From Bradyrhizobium sp. AT1 (GTDB taxonomy: Bacteria; Pseudomonadota; Alphaproteobacteria; Rhizobiales; Xanthobacteraceae), in assembly GCF_001590795.1 (NCBI RefSeq), contig NZ_JXDL01000001.1, forward strand, positions 6,470,909 through 6,534,908: a stretch of DNA of 64,000 nucleotides, in the 5' to 3' direction. A program made the translations under genes and the position numbers. Below, one piece after another: positions 1 through 9,176 of this stretch. The notes under the pieces are model-generated. The model was not told the origin of the DNA and did no database searches. It saw only the letters and a program-made list of their open reading frames with translations. Each line of letters starts with the position of its first letter. Within the stretch, counting starts at the first letter, position 1.

Positions 1-513
1 CAGCGCTTCCTCGGGCTCGTACATTTCACCGAGCGTGGCGGTGCGGCTGAGCCAGGCCGCATGCAGGCGACTGCGCGCCAGCTCGATGGCAAAGCTCGGC
101 GGCGCAATGCCGATCGCGACCTCGTTCAGCCCCATGCGATGCGGCCCGCGCGCGCCCAGCCTGACGTCGCAGGCGAGCAGCAGGAACGTTCCCATCGGGA
201 AGGCGTGGCCTTCCATCACGCCGACGGTCGGATGCGGAAACGACATCAGCCGCAGCGCAAGCTCGGCGCCGGCGCGGACCATCTCCAGGCTCTTGGCGGC
301 ATCGCCCGAGGCGAACACCTTGAGATCGAAGCCGGCCGAGAAGATGCCCGGCCGTGCCGAGCGCAGCACCACGATCTCGGCTTCGTTTTCGGCCCGGTCG
401 AAGGCGGCGCCGATCGCGGCCAGCATCGCTGTCGACATCACATTGACCTTGCCGTCGTCGAGCCCGATCTGCGCGACACCCGACGTCACTTCGAAGCTCA
501 CTCTCATTGCCAT
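1..513 (-). CDS. Crotonase / enoyl-CoA hydratase family protein (partial, C-terminus outside window)
   Basis: 171 codons are visible and the gene runs off the left edge, so the C-terminus is missing. The protein has the crotonase fold signature: an oxyanion-hole stretch SARPGIFSAGFDLKVF and the block LLLACDVRLGARG. I chose the ATG at 513 because AGGAG lies six bases upstream; a second ATG at 507 is possible. The second catalytic Glu of hydratases is kept (MGLNEVAIG), but the first (normally in GGGxELA) is Phe in PMGTFLLLACD. Full hydratase activity is therefore doubtful, and a CoA-ester isomerase or hydrolase role is possible. It is divergent from a TetR regulator 86 bases away, which may control it (inference). 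Confidence 0.85.
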   Translation of the reverse strand, partial: MAMRVSFEVTSGVAQIGLDDGKVNVMSTAMLAAIGAAFDRAENEAEIVVLRSARPGIFSAGFDLKVFASGDAAKSLEMVRAGAELALRLMSFPHPTVGVMEGHAFPMGTFLLLACDVRLGARGPHRMGLNEVAIGIAPPSFAIELARSRLHAAWLSRTATLGEMYEPEEAL

Positions 514-599
514 TTGCCTCTCCTGTTCATGGACGAGGCTTGACTGTCGGAGGCTGATGTAGACCAATCAATATAATTTCGAGCGAAGGGGGTAACGCC

Positions 600-1181
600 A
601 TGCCGGCCGTGCCAAAGCACCGTCAGCCCATCATCAATGCCGCAGTGACGCTGTTCCGCCGCCAGGGATTTGCCCGAACCGGGCTGAACGACATCGTCGA
701 CGTCAGCGGTGCGCCGAAGGGATCGCTCTATCACTACTTTCCGGACGGCAAATCATCGATCGCGGTGGCGGCGGTGGAGGAGGCGGGCCGCCGCGTGGCG
801 GCAACCGTCGCCAAGCTTGCGGAGGAGTGCGGCTCGACCGCCGACCTGTTGCGTGCCCATGCGAGACTATTGGCAGGCTGGATGCAGGGCTCCGGCTTCC
901 GCAACGGCTGTCCGATCACGACCGTGCTGCTGGAGCTTGCGCCGCGCGAGCGCGCCGTCTCCGAGGCCGGTCGCAAGGCCTATGCGGCGCGGATATCGCT
1001 CCTGCGCGACAAGCTGATGGCCGACGGGTTTTCCAGGCCGCGCGCGGAATCGCTCGCCGTGCTCTGCACCTCAGCGCTCCAGGGCGCGCTGATCCAGGCC
1101 CGCGTCGAGCGCAGCGGCCGCCCGATCGAGGTCACGGCGGCGGAACTGGCGCGGCTGATCGAGCGGGAAGCGAGGAACTAG
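600..1181 (+). CDS. TetR/AcrR family transcriptional regulator
   Basis: This 193-residue protein has an N-terminal TetR DNA-binding domain: the helix-turn-helix spans about residues 27-50 (GLNDIVDVSGAPKGSLYHYF) and precedes the usual K-S/E helix. The C-terminal half, with GCPITTVLLELAP, resembles the LmrA/YxaF-type ligand domain. The ATG follows a purine-rich AAGGGGG. The gene is divergent from the crotonase gene, the arrangement typical of a repressor of acyl-CoA or xenobiotic metabolism. Its stop overlaps by four bases the stop of a small gene on the other strand. Ligand and operator are unknown. Confidence 0.9.
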   Translation: MPAVPKHRQPIINAAVTLFRRQGFARTGLNDIVDVSGAPKGSLYHYFPDGKSSIAVAAVEEAGRRVAATVAKLAEECGSTADLLRAHARLLAGWMQGSGFRNGCPITTVLLELAPRERAVSEAGRKAYAARISLLRDKLMADGFSRPRAESLAVLCTSALQGALIQARVERSGRPIEVTAAELARLIEREARN

Positions 1182-1306
1182 ACCCCGAGCCCGCGCGCGA
1201 GAAGCGTGATCACGAGCGTCAGAATCGCACCCCAGATCAGGCTCAACGTCATGGTCAGGATGGTCACCGTGACCATCTGCTCGAAATTTCCGTTGAGAAA
1301 CGGCAT
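1178..1306 (-). CDS. Small single-helix membrane protein, 42 aa
   Basis: The ATG at 1306 opens a 42-residue product, MPFLNGNFEQMVTVTIL onward, whose residues 11-37 form one long hydrophobic helix. A longer reading to 1360 in the same frame would add a Cys/Arg-rich stretch that does not look coding. Its start codon overlaps the end of the next small gene upstream (stop at 1308-1310), suggesting translational coupling. I recognise no family. It ends tail to tail with the TetR gene. Confidence 0.5.
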   Translation of the reverse strand: MPFLNGNFEQMVTVTILTMTLSLIWGAILTLVITLLARGLGV

Positions 1307-1307
1307 G

Positions 1308-1400
1308 CTAGCCGTCCGGAGTCGGGTTCGCGGTGACGCGCATGCCGAGCAGCAATGCACCCATCAAGGCGACCAGGATGGCAATCTTGAGCTCGATCAT
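1308..1400 (-). CDS. Small membrane protein, 30 aa
   Basis: ATG at 1400, TAG at 1308-1310. The product MIELKIAILVALMGALLLGM plus ten polar residues is one transmembrane helix with a short polar tail. It starts five bases after the 125-residue protein gene and abuts the next micro-ORF, so the three probably form one transcript. It is below normal gene-caller limits; support comes from tight packing and hydrophobicity only. Confidence 0.45.
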   Translation of the reverse strand: MIELKIAILVALMGALLLGMRVTANPTPDG

Positions 1401-1404
1401 GCCG

Positions 1405-1782
1405 TTACCTCGCCGTGCGGGCCAGATGTCGCTTCGCCCCGTCCAGCCATCGTGCTGCCAGCGCAACCAGTGGGTTGCCCTGATTCTCGATGTCGAGCTC
1501 GAAGCTCTCGGCGGGAAATACCAGCGCGCATCGCTCCGGCGCGCTTCGGCGGTTGGCGAAATCGATCGCGGAGCTCTCGAACAGGAAGAGACCGCCGGCG
1601 CGCCCCTTCGCCTCCCGCGCGACCCAAAGCCCGGCTCGGTTACGTCCGATGAAAAAAGCGGGAATGGCGGCGCTGACGACATCGGGGTCGATTGGATTGA
1701 GTGCCGTTGCCACCTCGATTTCGGATACCGTCGTTCGCTGCTCCGGCAGGCGGTGAACGGCTTGAAGGGCGATCGCGGCCAT
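1405..1782 (-). CDS. Uncharacterised FIGRNRxGxW-motif protein, 125 aa
   Basis: The ATG at 1782 is preceded by GAGGAGG at ideal spacing; ATGs upstream at 1800 and 1812 lack one. The central segment FFIGRNRAGLWVAREAKG followed by GGLFLF is shared with the 84-residue protein at 3480-3734 (FIGRNRRGQWIAQEQNG, GGLFIS), and both end with an acidic ELDI/ELDM stretch, so they are paralogues. There is no signal peptide or membrane segment. I recognise no named domain. The R-N-R-x-G-x-W strand followed by an acidic helix suggests a compact alpha/beta fold (inference). It lies in a run of small minus-strand genes. Confidence 0.7.
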   Translation of the reverse strand: MAAIALQAVHRLPEQRTTVSEIEVATALNPIDPDVVSAAIPAFFIGRNRAGLWVAREAKGRAGGLFLFESSAIDFANRRSAPERCALVFPAESFELDIENQGNPLVALAARWLDGAKRHLARTAR

Positions 1783-1829
1783 GGCGGCCTCCTCACACAT
1801 CTGTAAGGTCATGACATGCGCCGCGCCGG

Positions 1830-2018
1830 TCAGGCGGGAAGACGCCAGACATAGATTGCGGTCCTCAGCGCGATCAGCGCGGTGAGCACGCTGCCCATCG
1901 AGAGCAGGGCAAGCGCCTGGAGCGCGACGCGCTTGAGCTGGACCTTGCGCGCCTCTGAGATGCGCATCGCGCGTTCGGCCCCCAACGGCCGGTCAAAACC
2001 ATGTGTCAAAATCGACAT
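1830..2018 (-). CDS. Small membrane protein, 62 aa
   Basis: The ATG at 2018 follows AAGGA and gives MSILTHGFDRPLGAERAMRI onward. The first 30 residues are polar and basic (RISEARKVQLKR). They are followed by one hydrophobic helix, about residues 33-53 (VALQALALLSMGSVLTALIA), and a short C-terminal tail. A longer reading to 2081 adds Arg-rich sequence of non-coding appearance. The function is unknown; such one-helix proteins are common in Bradyrhizobium accessory regions. Confidence 0.55.
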   Translation of the reverse strand: MSILTHGFDRPLGAERAMRISEARKVQLKRVALQALALLSMGSVLTALIALRTAIYVWRLPA

Positions 2019-2129
2019 CGCGGAAGTCCTTGTCCTTGGCGCAGCGAGACGCCGCTCCGATCTGCCGCCTATGATGTCCATCGTTGCGTAGGATTGCGAG
2101 ATGAGCGCCGGCGCGCCCGCATAGGAATG

Positions 2130-2525
2130 TCATAAAGACGCCGATCTTCGCGCCGGCAACCCTCTGAAGAGACCTGGGTTCCGCTTCGGTCGCGCGTCCT
2201 GAGACGGCGCGGAATCCGAATGCGTGATCCCCATCGCCGCGGCAAAGGCGAGGCGCAACCGCGGCTCCTCGATCTGCTTGCAGAACCCCTCCAGCGTGTC
2301 CGCCGCGTTCTTTGGCTGCCCGCTGATGGCCGCGCAGAGCTGGGAGCTGGCTCGCCGGAAGAAGTGAAACGTCTCGTCCGTGCGCCGTCCCCCGAGGCGA
2401 TCGAGCTCCGCCGCAAGTGCTGCGACGTTGAGCCTGTCGGCTTCGTCCCGCGTCACGGCAAAGCGTAGCAGCGCCAGCTTCCAGGCGTGGAGCAGTCTTT
2501 GAGATCCATCGGCGAGGCCAAGCAT
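2130..2525 (-). CDS. Hypothetical protein, 131 aa
   Basis: The ATG at 2525 lies 23 bases after the stop of the DapA-like gene, so it is probably co-transcribed. The product is helical and soluble: residues 8-50 alternate Leu/Ala with charged residues (AALAAELDRLGGRR), then TFHFFRRASSQLCAAI and LEGFCKQIEEPRLRLAFAAA, with a polar tail from about residue 105. There is no signal peptide and no recognised motif. There is no clear Shine-Dalgarno sequence, so the exact start is uncertain. Another open frame over the same bases has an Arg/Gly-rich composition and is a shadow. Confidence 0.5.
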   Translation of the reverse strand: MLGLADGSQRLLHAWKLALLRFAVTRDEADRLNVAALAAELDRLGGRRTDETFHFFRRASSQLCAAISGQPKNAADTLEGFCKQIEEPRLRLAFAAAMGITHSDSAPSQDARPKRNPGLFRGLPARRSASL

Positions 2526-2548
2526 GCAATTCGGACGGGCTCGCCGCG

Positions 2549-3466
2549 TCAGGCTCCGACGGTGTCGATCAGTTCTTCGTCGGCGATCGCCGCGAATGCG
2601 CGCACTACGCTTCTCTGCGCGGCTGCGTCCAGCGGCACGATCGGAAGGCGGGTGGCGGCCGACATCAGGCCAAGGATGTTAAGGGCGTATTTCAGCGCGG
2701 CCGGGCTTTCCTTGGACAGGCAGGCGATGAGCGGGATCAGGCGCTTGTGCAGATAGCGGGCGGATTGCAACCGACCCTGCCTGAGATGTGAGAAGATCGT
2801 GCGGCAGAGATCCGGAGCGATGTTGGCGACCTCCGAAATCGCGCCATCGCCGCCGTCCGTGATGCAAGCGAAGGCGGTGGTGTCTTCGCCCGAGAGAAAG
2901 CGAAAACCGGCCGGGAGATTGCGGGACAGCCGCATTGGACGGGTGATGTCACCACTCCCGTCGCGCAGGCCTACGAATTGGCGCGATTCGACCAGGCGCA
3001 AAAGCGTCTCGTCGGCGAGCGGGCGCAGCGTGCGGGAAGGGTTATCGTGCAGGATCACGGGCAGTCCGATCGCGCCGGTGATGGTTCGGAAATGCGCGAG
3101 CATCCCCTCCTGCATCGGTTTGTTGTACGCGGGCACTACCGACATGACGGCATCCGCGCCAGCCGCTTCCGCCCGCCGCGCCAGTTCGGTGGCGCGGCTC
3201 GTTGCGTTTGAGACCGCGCCCGCGATGACGCGCACGCGGCCGCGGGCGACCTCGACCGCGGTACGAATCACGAGCTCCTGCTCGGCCGGCGAGAGCGTCG
3301 ATGCCTCACCGGCCGTCTCGCAGACGACGATGGCGGGAACGCCGGCCGCGACTTGTCGCTCGCACAGTGCGGCGAACGCCTTGAGATCGACCGCATCTGC
3401 TGCGTCGAACGGGGTCGGCAGGTCCGGAATGAATCCGGTGAACCAGGCAGCGGGAGGGATAAGCAT
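2549..3466 (-). CDS. DapA-family (dihydrodipicolinate synthase-like) protein lacking the Schiff-base lysine
   Basis: 305 residues, full length for the DHDPS/N-acetylneuraminate lyase TIM-barrel family. Family landmarks are clear: CETAGEAS (residues 49-56) for GTTGES, PAYNKPMQEG (112-121), HDNPSRT (140-146) for YNVPSRT, and LRDGSGD (167-173) for IKEATGN. In E. coli DapA Tyr133 and Lys161 are catalytic and 28 residues apart. Here the same positions are His140 and Arg168, also 28 apart, and the CGC codon for Arg is unambiguous. Without the lysine the usual pyruvate or 2-oxoacid Schiff base cannot form, so it is unlikely to make dihydrodipicolinate. It may be a ligand-binding or altered-mechanism member. 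The start at ATG 3466 gives the expected N-terminus; the open frame continues upstream with low-complexity Ser/Arg sequence. Confidence 0.85.
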   Translation of the reverse strand: MLIPPAAWFTGFIPDLPTPFDAADAVDLKAFAALCERQVAAGVPAIVVCETAGEASTLSPAEQELVIRTAVEVARGRVRVIAGAVSNATSRATELARRAEAAGADAVMSVVPAYNKPMQEGMLAHFRTITGAIGLPVILHDNPSRTLRPLADETLLRLVESRQFVGLRDGSGDITRPMRLSRNLPAGFRFLSGEDTTAFACITDGGDGAISEVANIAPDLCRTIFSHLRQGRLQSARYLHKRLIPLIACLSKESPAALKYALNILGLMSAATRLPIVPLDAAAQRSVVRAFAAIADEELIDTVGA

Positions 3467-3479
3467 GGTTGGCGCCGGC

Positions 3480-3734
3480 TCAGGCGGCGCGCTGCGCGAT
3501 GATGGTATTGGGGCTCTTGGCCATGTCGAGCTCAAGCTCGCTCGGTAGCTCGACGATGGTCTCGGGATGCTGTCCGTTCTCGAACAGCGCATACTTGATC
3601 GCCTGCGCGCGGCTGATGAACAGGCCGCCATAGAGGCCGTTCTGTTCCTGAGCGATCCATTGCCCGCGGCGGTTCCTGCCGATGAAGACAATGGTCGAAG
3701 GCGAGCTGCACGAGGGAGGTTCGACGAGTTTCAC
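3480..3734 (-). CDS. Uncharacterised FIGRNRxGxW-motif protein, 84 aa
   Basis: The GTG at 3734 is preceded by AAGGAT at eight bases, which decides the start; an in-frame TTG at 3794 has no ribosome site. The protein MKLVEPPSCSSPSTIVFIGR onward shares FIGRNRxGxW, GGLF and the ELELDM region with the 125-residue protein at 1405-1782. It ends 13 bases before the DapA-like gene, so the two are probably co-transcribed. There is no membrane segment and the function is unknown. Confidence 0.65.
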   Translation of the reverse strand: MKLVEPPSCSSPSTIVFIGRNRRGQWIAQEQNGLYGGLFISRAQAIKYALFENGQHPETIVELPSELELDMAKSPNTIIAQRAA

Positions 3735-3874
3735 GGGTTTAATCCTTCTGAACGGCGCCAGCCTGGGGATGCATGTCCTTGCCGGCGTGCTCAATATCCT
3801 CAGTCGTGAATATGATTTCGAGGGCGGGCGCGCGGCGATCTCATAGGAAGGATATAAAGCCGGAAGTGCGCCGT

Positions 3875-4153
3875 TCAGGCCGGATCATTGACGATATGGA
3901 CGAGTGCGAACAGCGCGCCGAAGGCGACAGCTTCATCCCAATGATTGAGTGTAGCCCCGAACAGGGGCTCCCGCCTGACCAGGCCGGCGAGTGCGCACAG
4001 GATGATCGACATCCAGAGCAGGACGGCGAGGCTCCGGCCAAAGCCGACGCTGCCGAATGCGGCAAAGCCGATGAGCAGCGCAAGGCGGACGGCGAAGCGC
4101 GCGATTGCGCGCGACGGGCTCAGCATGCGCGGAATGTCCGGAGCTTGCGGCAT
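3875..4153 (-). CDS. Small membrane protein, 92 aa
   Basis: The ATG at 4153 gives MPQAPDIPRMLSPSRAIARF onward. Two hydrophobic helices (about residues 20-55: LALLIGFAAFGSVGFGRSLAVLLWMSIILCALAGLV) are separated by a short Gly/Arg turn. A second soluble part contains FGATLNHWDEAVAFGALFALVHIV. The layout is that of a small integral membrane protein with an amphipathic C-terminus. It follows the 155-residue gene by 22 bases on the same strand. No family recognised. Confidence 0.55.
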   Translation of the reverse strand: MPQAPDIPRMLSPSRAIARFAVRLALLIGFAAFGSVGFGRSLAVLLWMSIILCALAGLVRREPLFGATLNHWDEAVAFGALFALVHIVNDPA

Positions 4154-4175
4154 GGCCTTGGTCCGTTGGCCGGGT

Positions 4176-4643
4176 CTAGCCGAAATTGTCGCAGGCGACC
4201 GGCTCGTAAAGCTGATCCAGCACAGGACGGACGGAAGGGACGCTCGGGCGCGACACATCCGCTGCCAGTGCCCGCACCTCGAGGAACGCCGACAGCAGGG
4301 CGAGCGCGAGGTCGGCATGATGGGCCTCGACCGCAGCGTCCAGCCAGTCCGGCAGCTCGCGCTCTCGTGACAGCGCGCAATGCCACTCGCCCTCGTCATA
4401 GGCAATGCGGCGGACCTGCCACATCGGCAGCTCCAGCTCCAGCAGCGCCAGCGCGGCGTCGGTCCAGGCCTGAGCCTGGATCAACTGCGTCAGGCGCGCC
4501 GTCTTTTCATTCTGTCCGAGCAAAGGGAGGCGCCGGCATGCGCACGTGATAACGTCGAGCATCAGCGGCCGCGTCATCGCATCAGCAGCGTGCAGCCGCT
4601 CGGCGAGCGAGAACGGATCATTTCGCCGAACAAGGTCGGTCAT
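4176..4643 (-). CDS. Hypothetical protein, 155 aa
   Basis: The ATG at 4643 is preceded by AGGAGG six bases upstream, an excellent site that fixes the start and excludes the longer open frame. The product MTDLVRRNDPFSLAERLHAA onward is a soluble helical protein. A Cys pair CACRRLPLLGQNEK is followed by Leu/Ala helices (TQLIQAQAWTDAALALLELE) and WQVRRIAYDEGEWHCALSRE. The rhythm is reminiscent of an alpha-helical repeat fold, but no named domain is recognised. It is the first gene of a minus-strand unit divergent from kdp. Confidence 0.65.
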   Translation of the reverse strand: MTDLVRRNDPFSLAERLHAADAMTRPLMLDVITCACRRLPLLGQNEKTARLTQLIQAQAWTDAALALLELELPMWQVRRIAYDEGEWHCALSRERELPDWLDAAVEAHHADLALALLSAFLEVRALAADVSRPSVPSVRPVLDQLYEPVACDNFG

Positions 4644-5036
4644 GGGAGGCCTCCTGGAGGTGGCGTCGGTCAGTCGGCCGGCGTCTCCAAGATGGCTGGA
4701 ACGGCATTTGAAAACGAGATGACGACGGGGCGGGAGATATAGGGATTTCATAAATGGGGCGGGGCGCCATTCCTCCCGCCGTCCGGAGGGGGCAGCCAGA
4801 CCTCCCGCCTCGAATACCTCCCGTCTGACCGCGCGAGCGGGGCGCTCTTTATGAGATTCCTATAACGTTGCCATAGCCTTCATCTCGAAAACCTATGTCA
4901 GCGCTGGCACCTCCATGCAGTGAAAATTCCGGGCAGGCGCCGCGGGACGCGGATCGCGCTTTTGGTCTGCCACAAGAGGCCCGCCCGGAGACTACCGAAT
5001 AGTTGCGCCGGGACTGAGCGCAATAAGGAGAATCCC
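4644..5036. other. 393-bp divergent intergenic region upstream of kdp
   Basis: It lies between the 155-residue minus-strand gene and the first micro-ORF of the kdp unit, so it must hold promoters for both. Visible structure: direct repeats ACCTCCCGCCT (4800-4810) and ACCTCCCGTCT (4816-4826), 16 bases apart, with another CCTCCCG at 4772. There is an AT-richer patch TTTATGAGATTCCTATAACG (4849-4868), and a GC-rich pair CCGGGCAGGC / GCCCGCCCGG flanking about 45 bases before the ribosome site. None matches a regulator site I know. KdpE would be expected to bind somewhere here. Confidence 0.4.
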
Positions 5037-5120
5037 ATGATGGACATTCTGATGCTGGCGCTGGGCTTTGGCTTCTTCGCGCTCGCGATCGGCTACACCT
5101 ACGCCTGCGAACGGCTGTGA
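5037..5120 (+). CDS. Single-helix micro-protein at head of the kdp operon, 27 aa
   Basis: The ATG at 5037 sits seven bases after AAGGAG, a near-perfect ribosome site. The product is 27 residues, MMDILMLALGFGFFALAIGY plus TYACERL: one transmembrane helix with a Glu-Arg tail. It has the size and layout of KdpF, but a better KdpF follows 11 bases downstream, so this is an additional small membrane protein of the operon. A stabilising or regulatory role in the Kdp complex is inferred from position only. Confidence 0.6.
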   Translation: MMDILMLALGFGFFALAIGYTYACERL

Positions 5121-5131
5121 GGGAGCGGACC

Positions 5132-5221
5132 ATGATCTTCGATTATGCGCTCGCTAGTGCCGTCTCGTTCGGGCTGCTGGTCTATCTCACTTACGCGCTG
5201 CTGCGGCCCGAGCGGTTCTGA
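5132..5221 (+). CDS. kdpF: K+-transporting ATPase KdpF subunit
   Basis: 29 residues, the length of E. coli KdpF. One hydrophobic helix (ASAVSFGLLVYLTYALL) ends in RPERF, matching the E. coli YLVYALINAEAF pattern. KdpF is a single-span peptide that stabilises the KdpABC complex in the inner membrane. The ATG at 5132 follows GGGAGCGG. Its TGA is followed after three bases by another short hydrophobic frame and then kdpA. Confidence 0.8.
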   Translation: MIFDYALASAVSFGLLVYLTYALLRPERF

Positions 5222-5224
5222 CCC

Positions 5225-5329
5225 GTGCTGCTGATTGTCGAACTACTGCTGGCGGACGCCGTGCTCGTCGCCGGCCTGCTGGCGCTGCTCCTGCCGCTGC
5301 TGCGGCGGACACCAAGCTTGAAGGGTTGA
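5225..5329 (+). CDS. Possible hydrophobic micro-ORF between kdpF and kdpA, 34 aa
   Basis: A GTG three bases after the kdpF stop opens a 34-codon frame ending five bases before the kdpA ATG. The product, MLLIVELLLADAVLVAGLLA then LLLPLLRR and a polar tail, would be one very hydrophobic helix. There is no separate Shine-Dalgarno sequence, so translation would rely on coupling to kdpF. It may be a chance frame in a Leu-rich spacer, but it fills the gap almost exactly. Confidence 0.35.
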   Translation: MLLIVELLLADAVLVAGLLALLLPLLRRTPSLKG

Positions 5330-5333
5330 TTCC

Positions 5334-7037
5334 ATGACTATGATCGGTTGGCTCCAGATCATTCTGTTCTGTGTCGTCATTGTCGCATTCACAAAGCCGC
5401 TGGGCTGGTACATGACGCGCGTGTTTGGCGGCGAGCGGACGTTCCTGTCGCCGGTGCTGCGGCCGATCGAGGCCGGCATCTATCGGGTCTCCGGCGTCGA
5501 CGAGAAGCGCGAACAGCACTGGCTGACCTACACGGTCGCCATGCTGCTGTTTCATGTCGGCGGCTTCCTTGTCATTTACGGCGTGATGCGCCTCCAGGCC
5601 GTGTTGCCGTTCAATCCGGCCGGGCAGGGCGCGGTCGCCGAAGATCTGTCCTTCAACACTGCGGTCTCCTTCATCACCAACACCAACTGGCAGAACTACG
5701 GCGGCGAGAGCACGCTGTCCTATCTGACCCAGATGGTCGGCCTGACGCACCAGAACTTCCTGTCCGCAGCGACGGGTATCGTGCTCGCGGTCGCGCTGAT
5801 CCGCGGCTTTGCCCGCGCCTCCGCGCGCACGGTCGGCAATTTCTGGGTCGATGTGACCCGTTGCACGCTCTACGTCCTGCTGCCGATCTGCATCGTCTAC
5901 ACGCTTTTCCTGGTCTGGCAGGGCATGCCGCAGACGCTTGGGGCCTATGTCGAGGCGACCACGCTCGAGGGCGCCAGGCAGACCATCGCGGTCGGCCCGG
6001 TCGCCTCGCAGGTCGCGATCAAGATGCTCGGCACCAACGGCGGCGGCTTCTTCAACGCCAACGCCGCACACCCCTTCGAGAACCCGACCGCGTTCTCGAA
6101 CTTCGTGCAGATGCTGTCGATCTTCGTGCTCGGCGCCGCGCTCACCAATGTGTTCGGACGCATGGTCGGCAACCAGCGCCAGGGCTGGGCGATCCTTGCC
6201 GTGATGGGCCTGCTGTTCGTTGCCGGCGTCGGCGTCTGCTATTGGGCGGAAGCCAACGGCACCGCGACCATGCATGCGCTGGGCCTGACCGGCGGCAACA
6301 TGGAGGGCAAGGAGGTCCGCTTCGGCATCGTCGCGTCCTCGCTGTTCGCCGTCATCACCACCGCTGCCTCGTGCGGCGCGGTCAACGCCATGCATGACAG
6401 CTTCACCGCGCTCGGCGGCATGATCCCGCTGATCAACATGCAGCTCGGCGAGATCATCGTCGGCGGCGTCGGCGCCGGCATGTACGGCATGCTGCTGTTC
6501 GTCATCCTCGCGATCTTCGTCGCGGGCCTGATGGTCGGCCGCACCCCGGAATATGTCGGCAAGAAGATCGAGGCGCGCGAGGTCAAGATGGCGATGCTCG
6601 CCATTCTCGTCCTGCCGCTGATGATTCTCGGCTGGACCGCCGTCGGCGTGGTCTACCCGGCGGCAGTCGCCTCCATGGCGAATGCCGGACCGCACGGCTT
6701 CACGGAAGTGCTGTACGCCTTCACCTCGGGGACGGCCAACAACGGCTCGGCCTTCGCGGGCCTCACCGGCAACACCTTCTTCTACAATCTCACGCTCGCA
6801 AGCGCGATGTTCGTCGGCCGCTTTTTCATGATCGTCCCGGCCATGGCGATCGCAGGCTCGCTCGCGGCGAAGAAATCGATCCCACCGTCCATGGGTACGT
6901 TCCCGACCACGGGCGGCCTGTTCGTCGGCTTGGTCGTCGGCGTCATCCTGATCATGGGCGGCCTGACCTTCTTCCCGGCGCTCGCGCTCGGCCCGATCGT
7001 CGAGCACCTGGCGATGAACGCCGGCAACCTGTTCTGA
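5334..7037 (+). CDS. kdpA: K+-transporting ATPase potassium-binding subunit KdpA
   Basis: 567 residues, the usual KdpA length. KdpA is the channel-like subunit that selects K+ in the inner membrane and passes it to KdpB. About ten transmembrane helices are evident, with the four selectivity-loop regions of the SKT superfamily recognisable: TNTNWQNYGGE, GTNGGGFFNANAAHPFENPT, CGAVNAMHDSFTALGGMIP and SGTANNGSAFAGL. The ATG at 5334 follows GAAGGG; an in-frame ATG at 5340 is an alternative. It is followed by kdpB in the same operon. Confidence 0.98.
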   Translation: MTMIGWLQIILFCVVIVAFTKPLGWYMTRVFGGERTFLSPVLRPIEAGIYRVSGVDEKREQHWLTYTVAMLLFHVGGFLVIYGVMRLQAVLPFNPAGQGAVAEDLSFNTAVSFITNTNWQNYGGESTLSYLTQMVGLTHQNFLSAATGIVLAVALIRGFARASARTVGNFWVDVTRCTLYVLLPICIVYTLFLVWQGMPQTLGAYVEATTLEGARQTIAVGPVASQVAIKMLGTNGGGFFNANAAHPFENPTAFSNFVQMLSIFVLGAALTNVFGRMVGNQRQGWAILAVMGLLFVAGVGVCYWAEANGTATMHALGLTGGNMEGKEVRFGIVASSLFAVITTAASCGAVNAMHDSFTALGGMIPLINMQLGEIIVGGVGAGMYGMLLFVILAIFVAGLMVGRTPEYVGKKIEAREVKMAMLAILVLPLMILGWTAVGVVYPAAVASMANAGPHGFTEVLYAFTSGTANNGSAFAGLTGNTFFYNLTLASAMFVGRFFMIVPAMAIAGSLAAKKSIPPSMGTFPTTGGLFVGLVVGVILIMGGLTFFPALALGPIVEHLAMNAGNLF

Positions 7038-7055
7038 TTGTCTGGAGTGACTTCC

Positions 7056-9170
<2,115 letters not shown>

Positions 9171-9176
9171 CCCCGT

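Noticed and set aside
540..577. Sigma70-type promoter TTGACT ... TATAAT before the TetR gene
   Set aside because: The spacer is 26 bases, far from the optimum of 17; TATAAT alone in an AT-rich patch is not enough.
1993..2529. 178-codon minus-strand frame overlapping two small genes
   Set aside because: Its product is Arg/Gly/Ala-rich without structure; the 131-codon frame over the same bases has protein-like helical composition.
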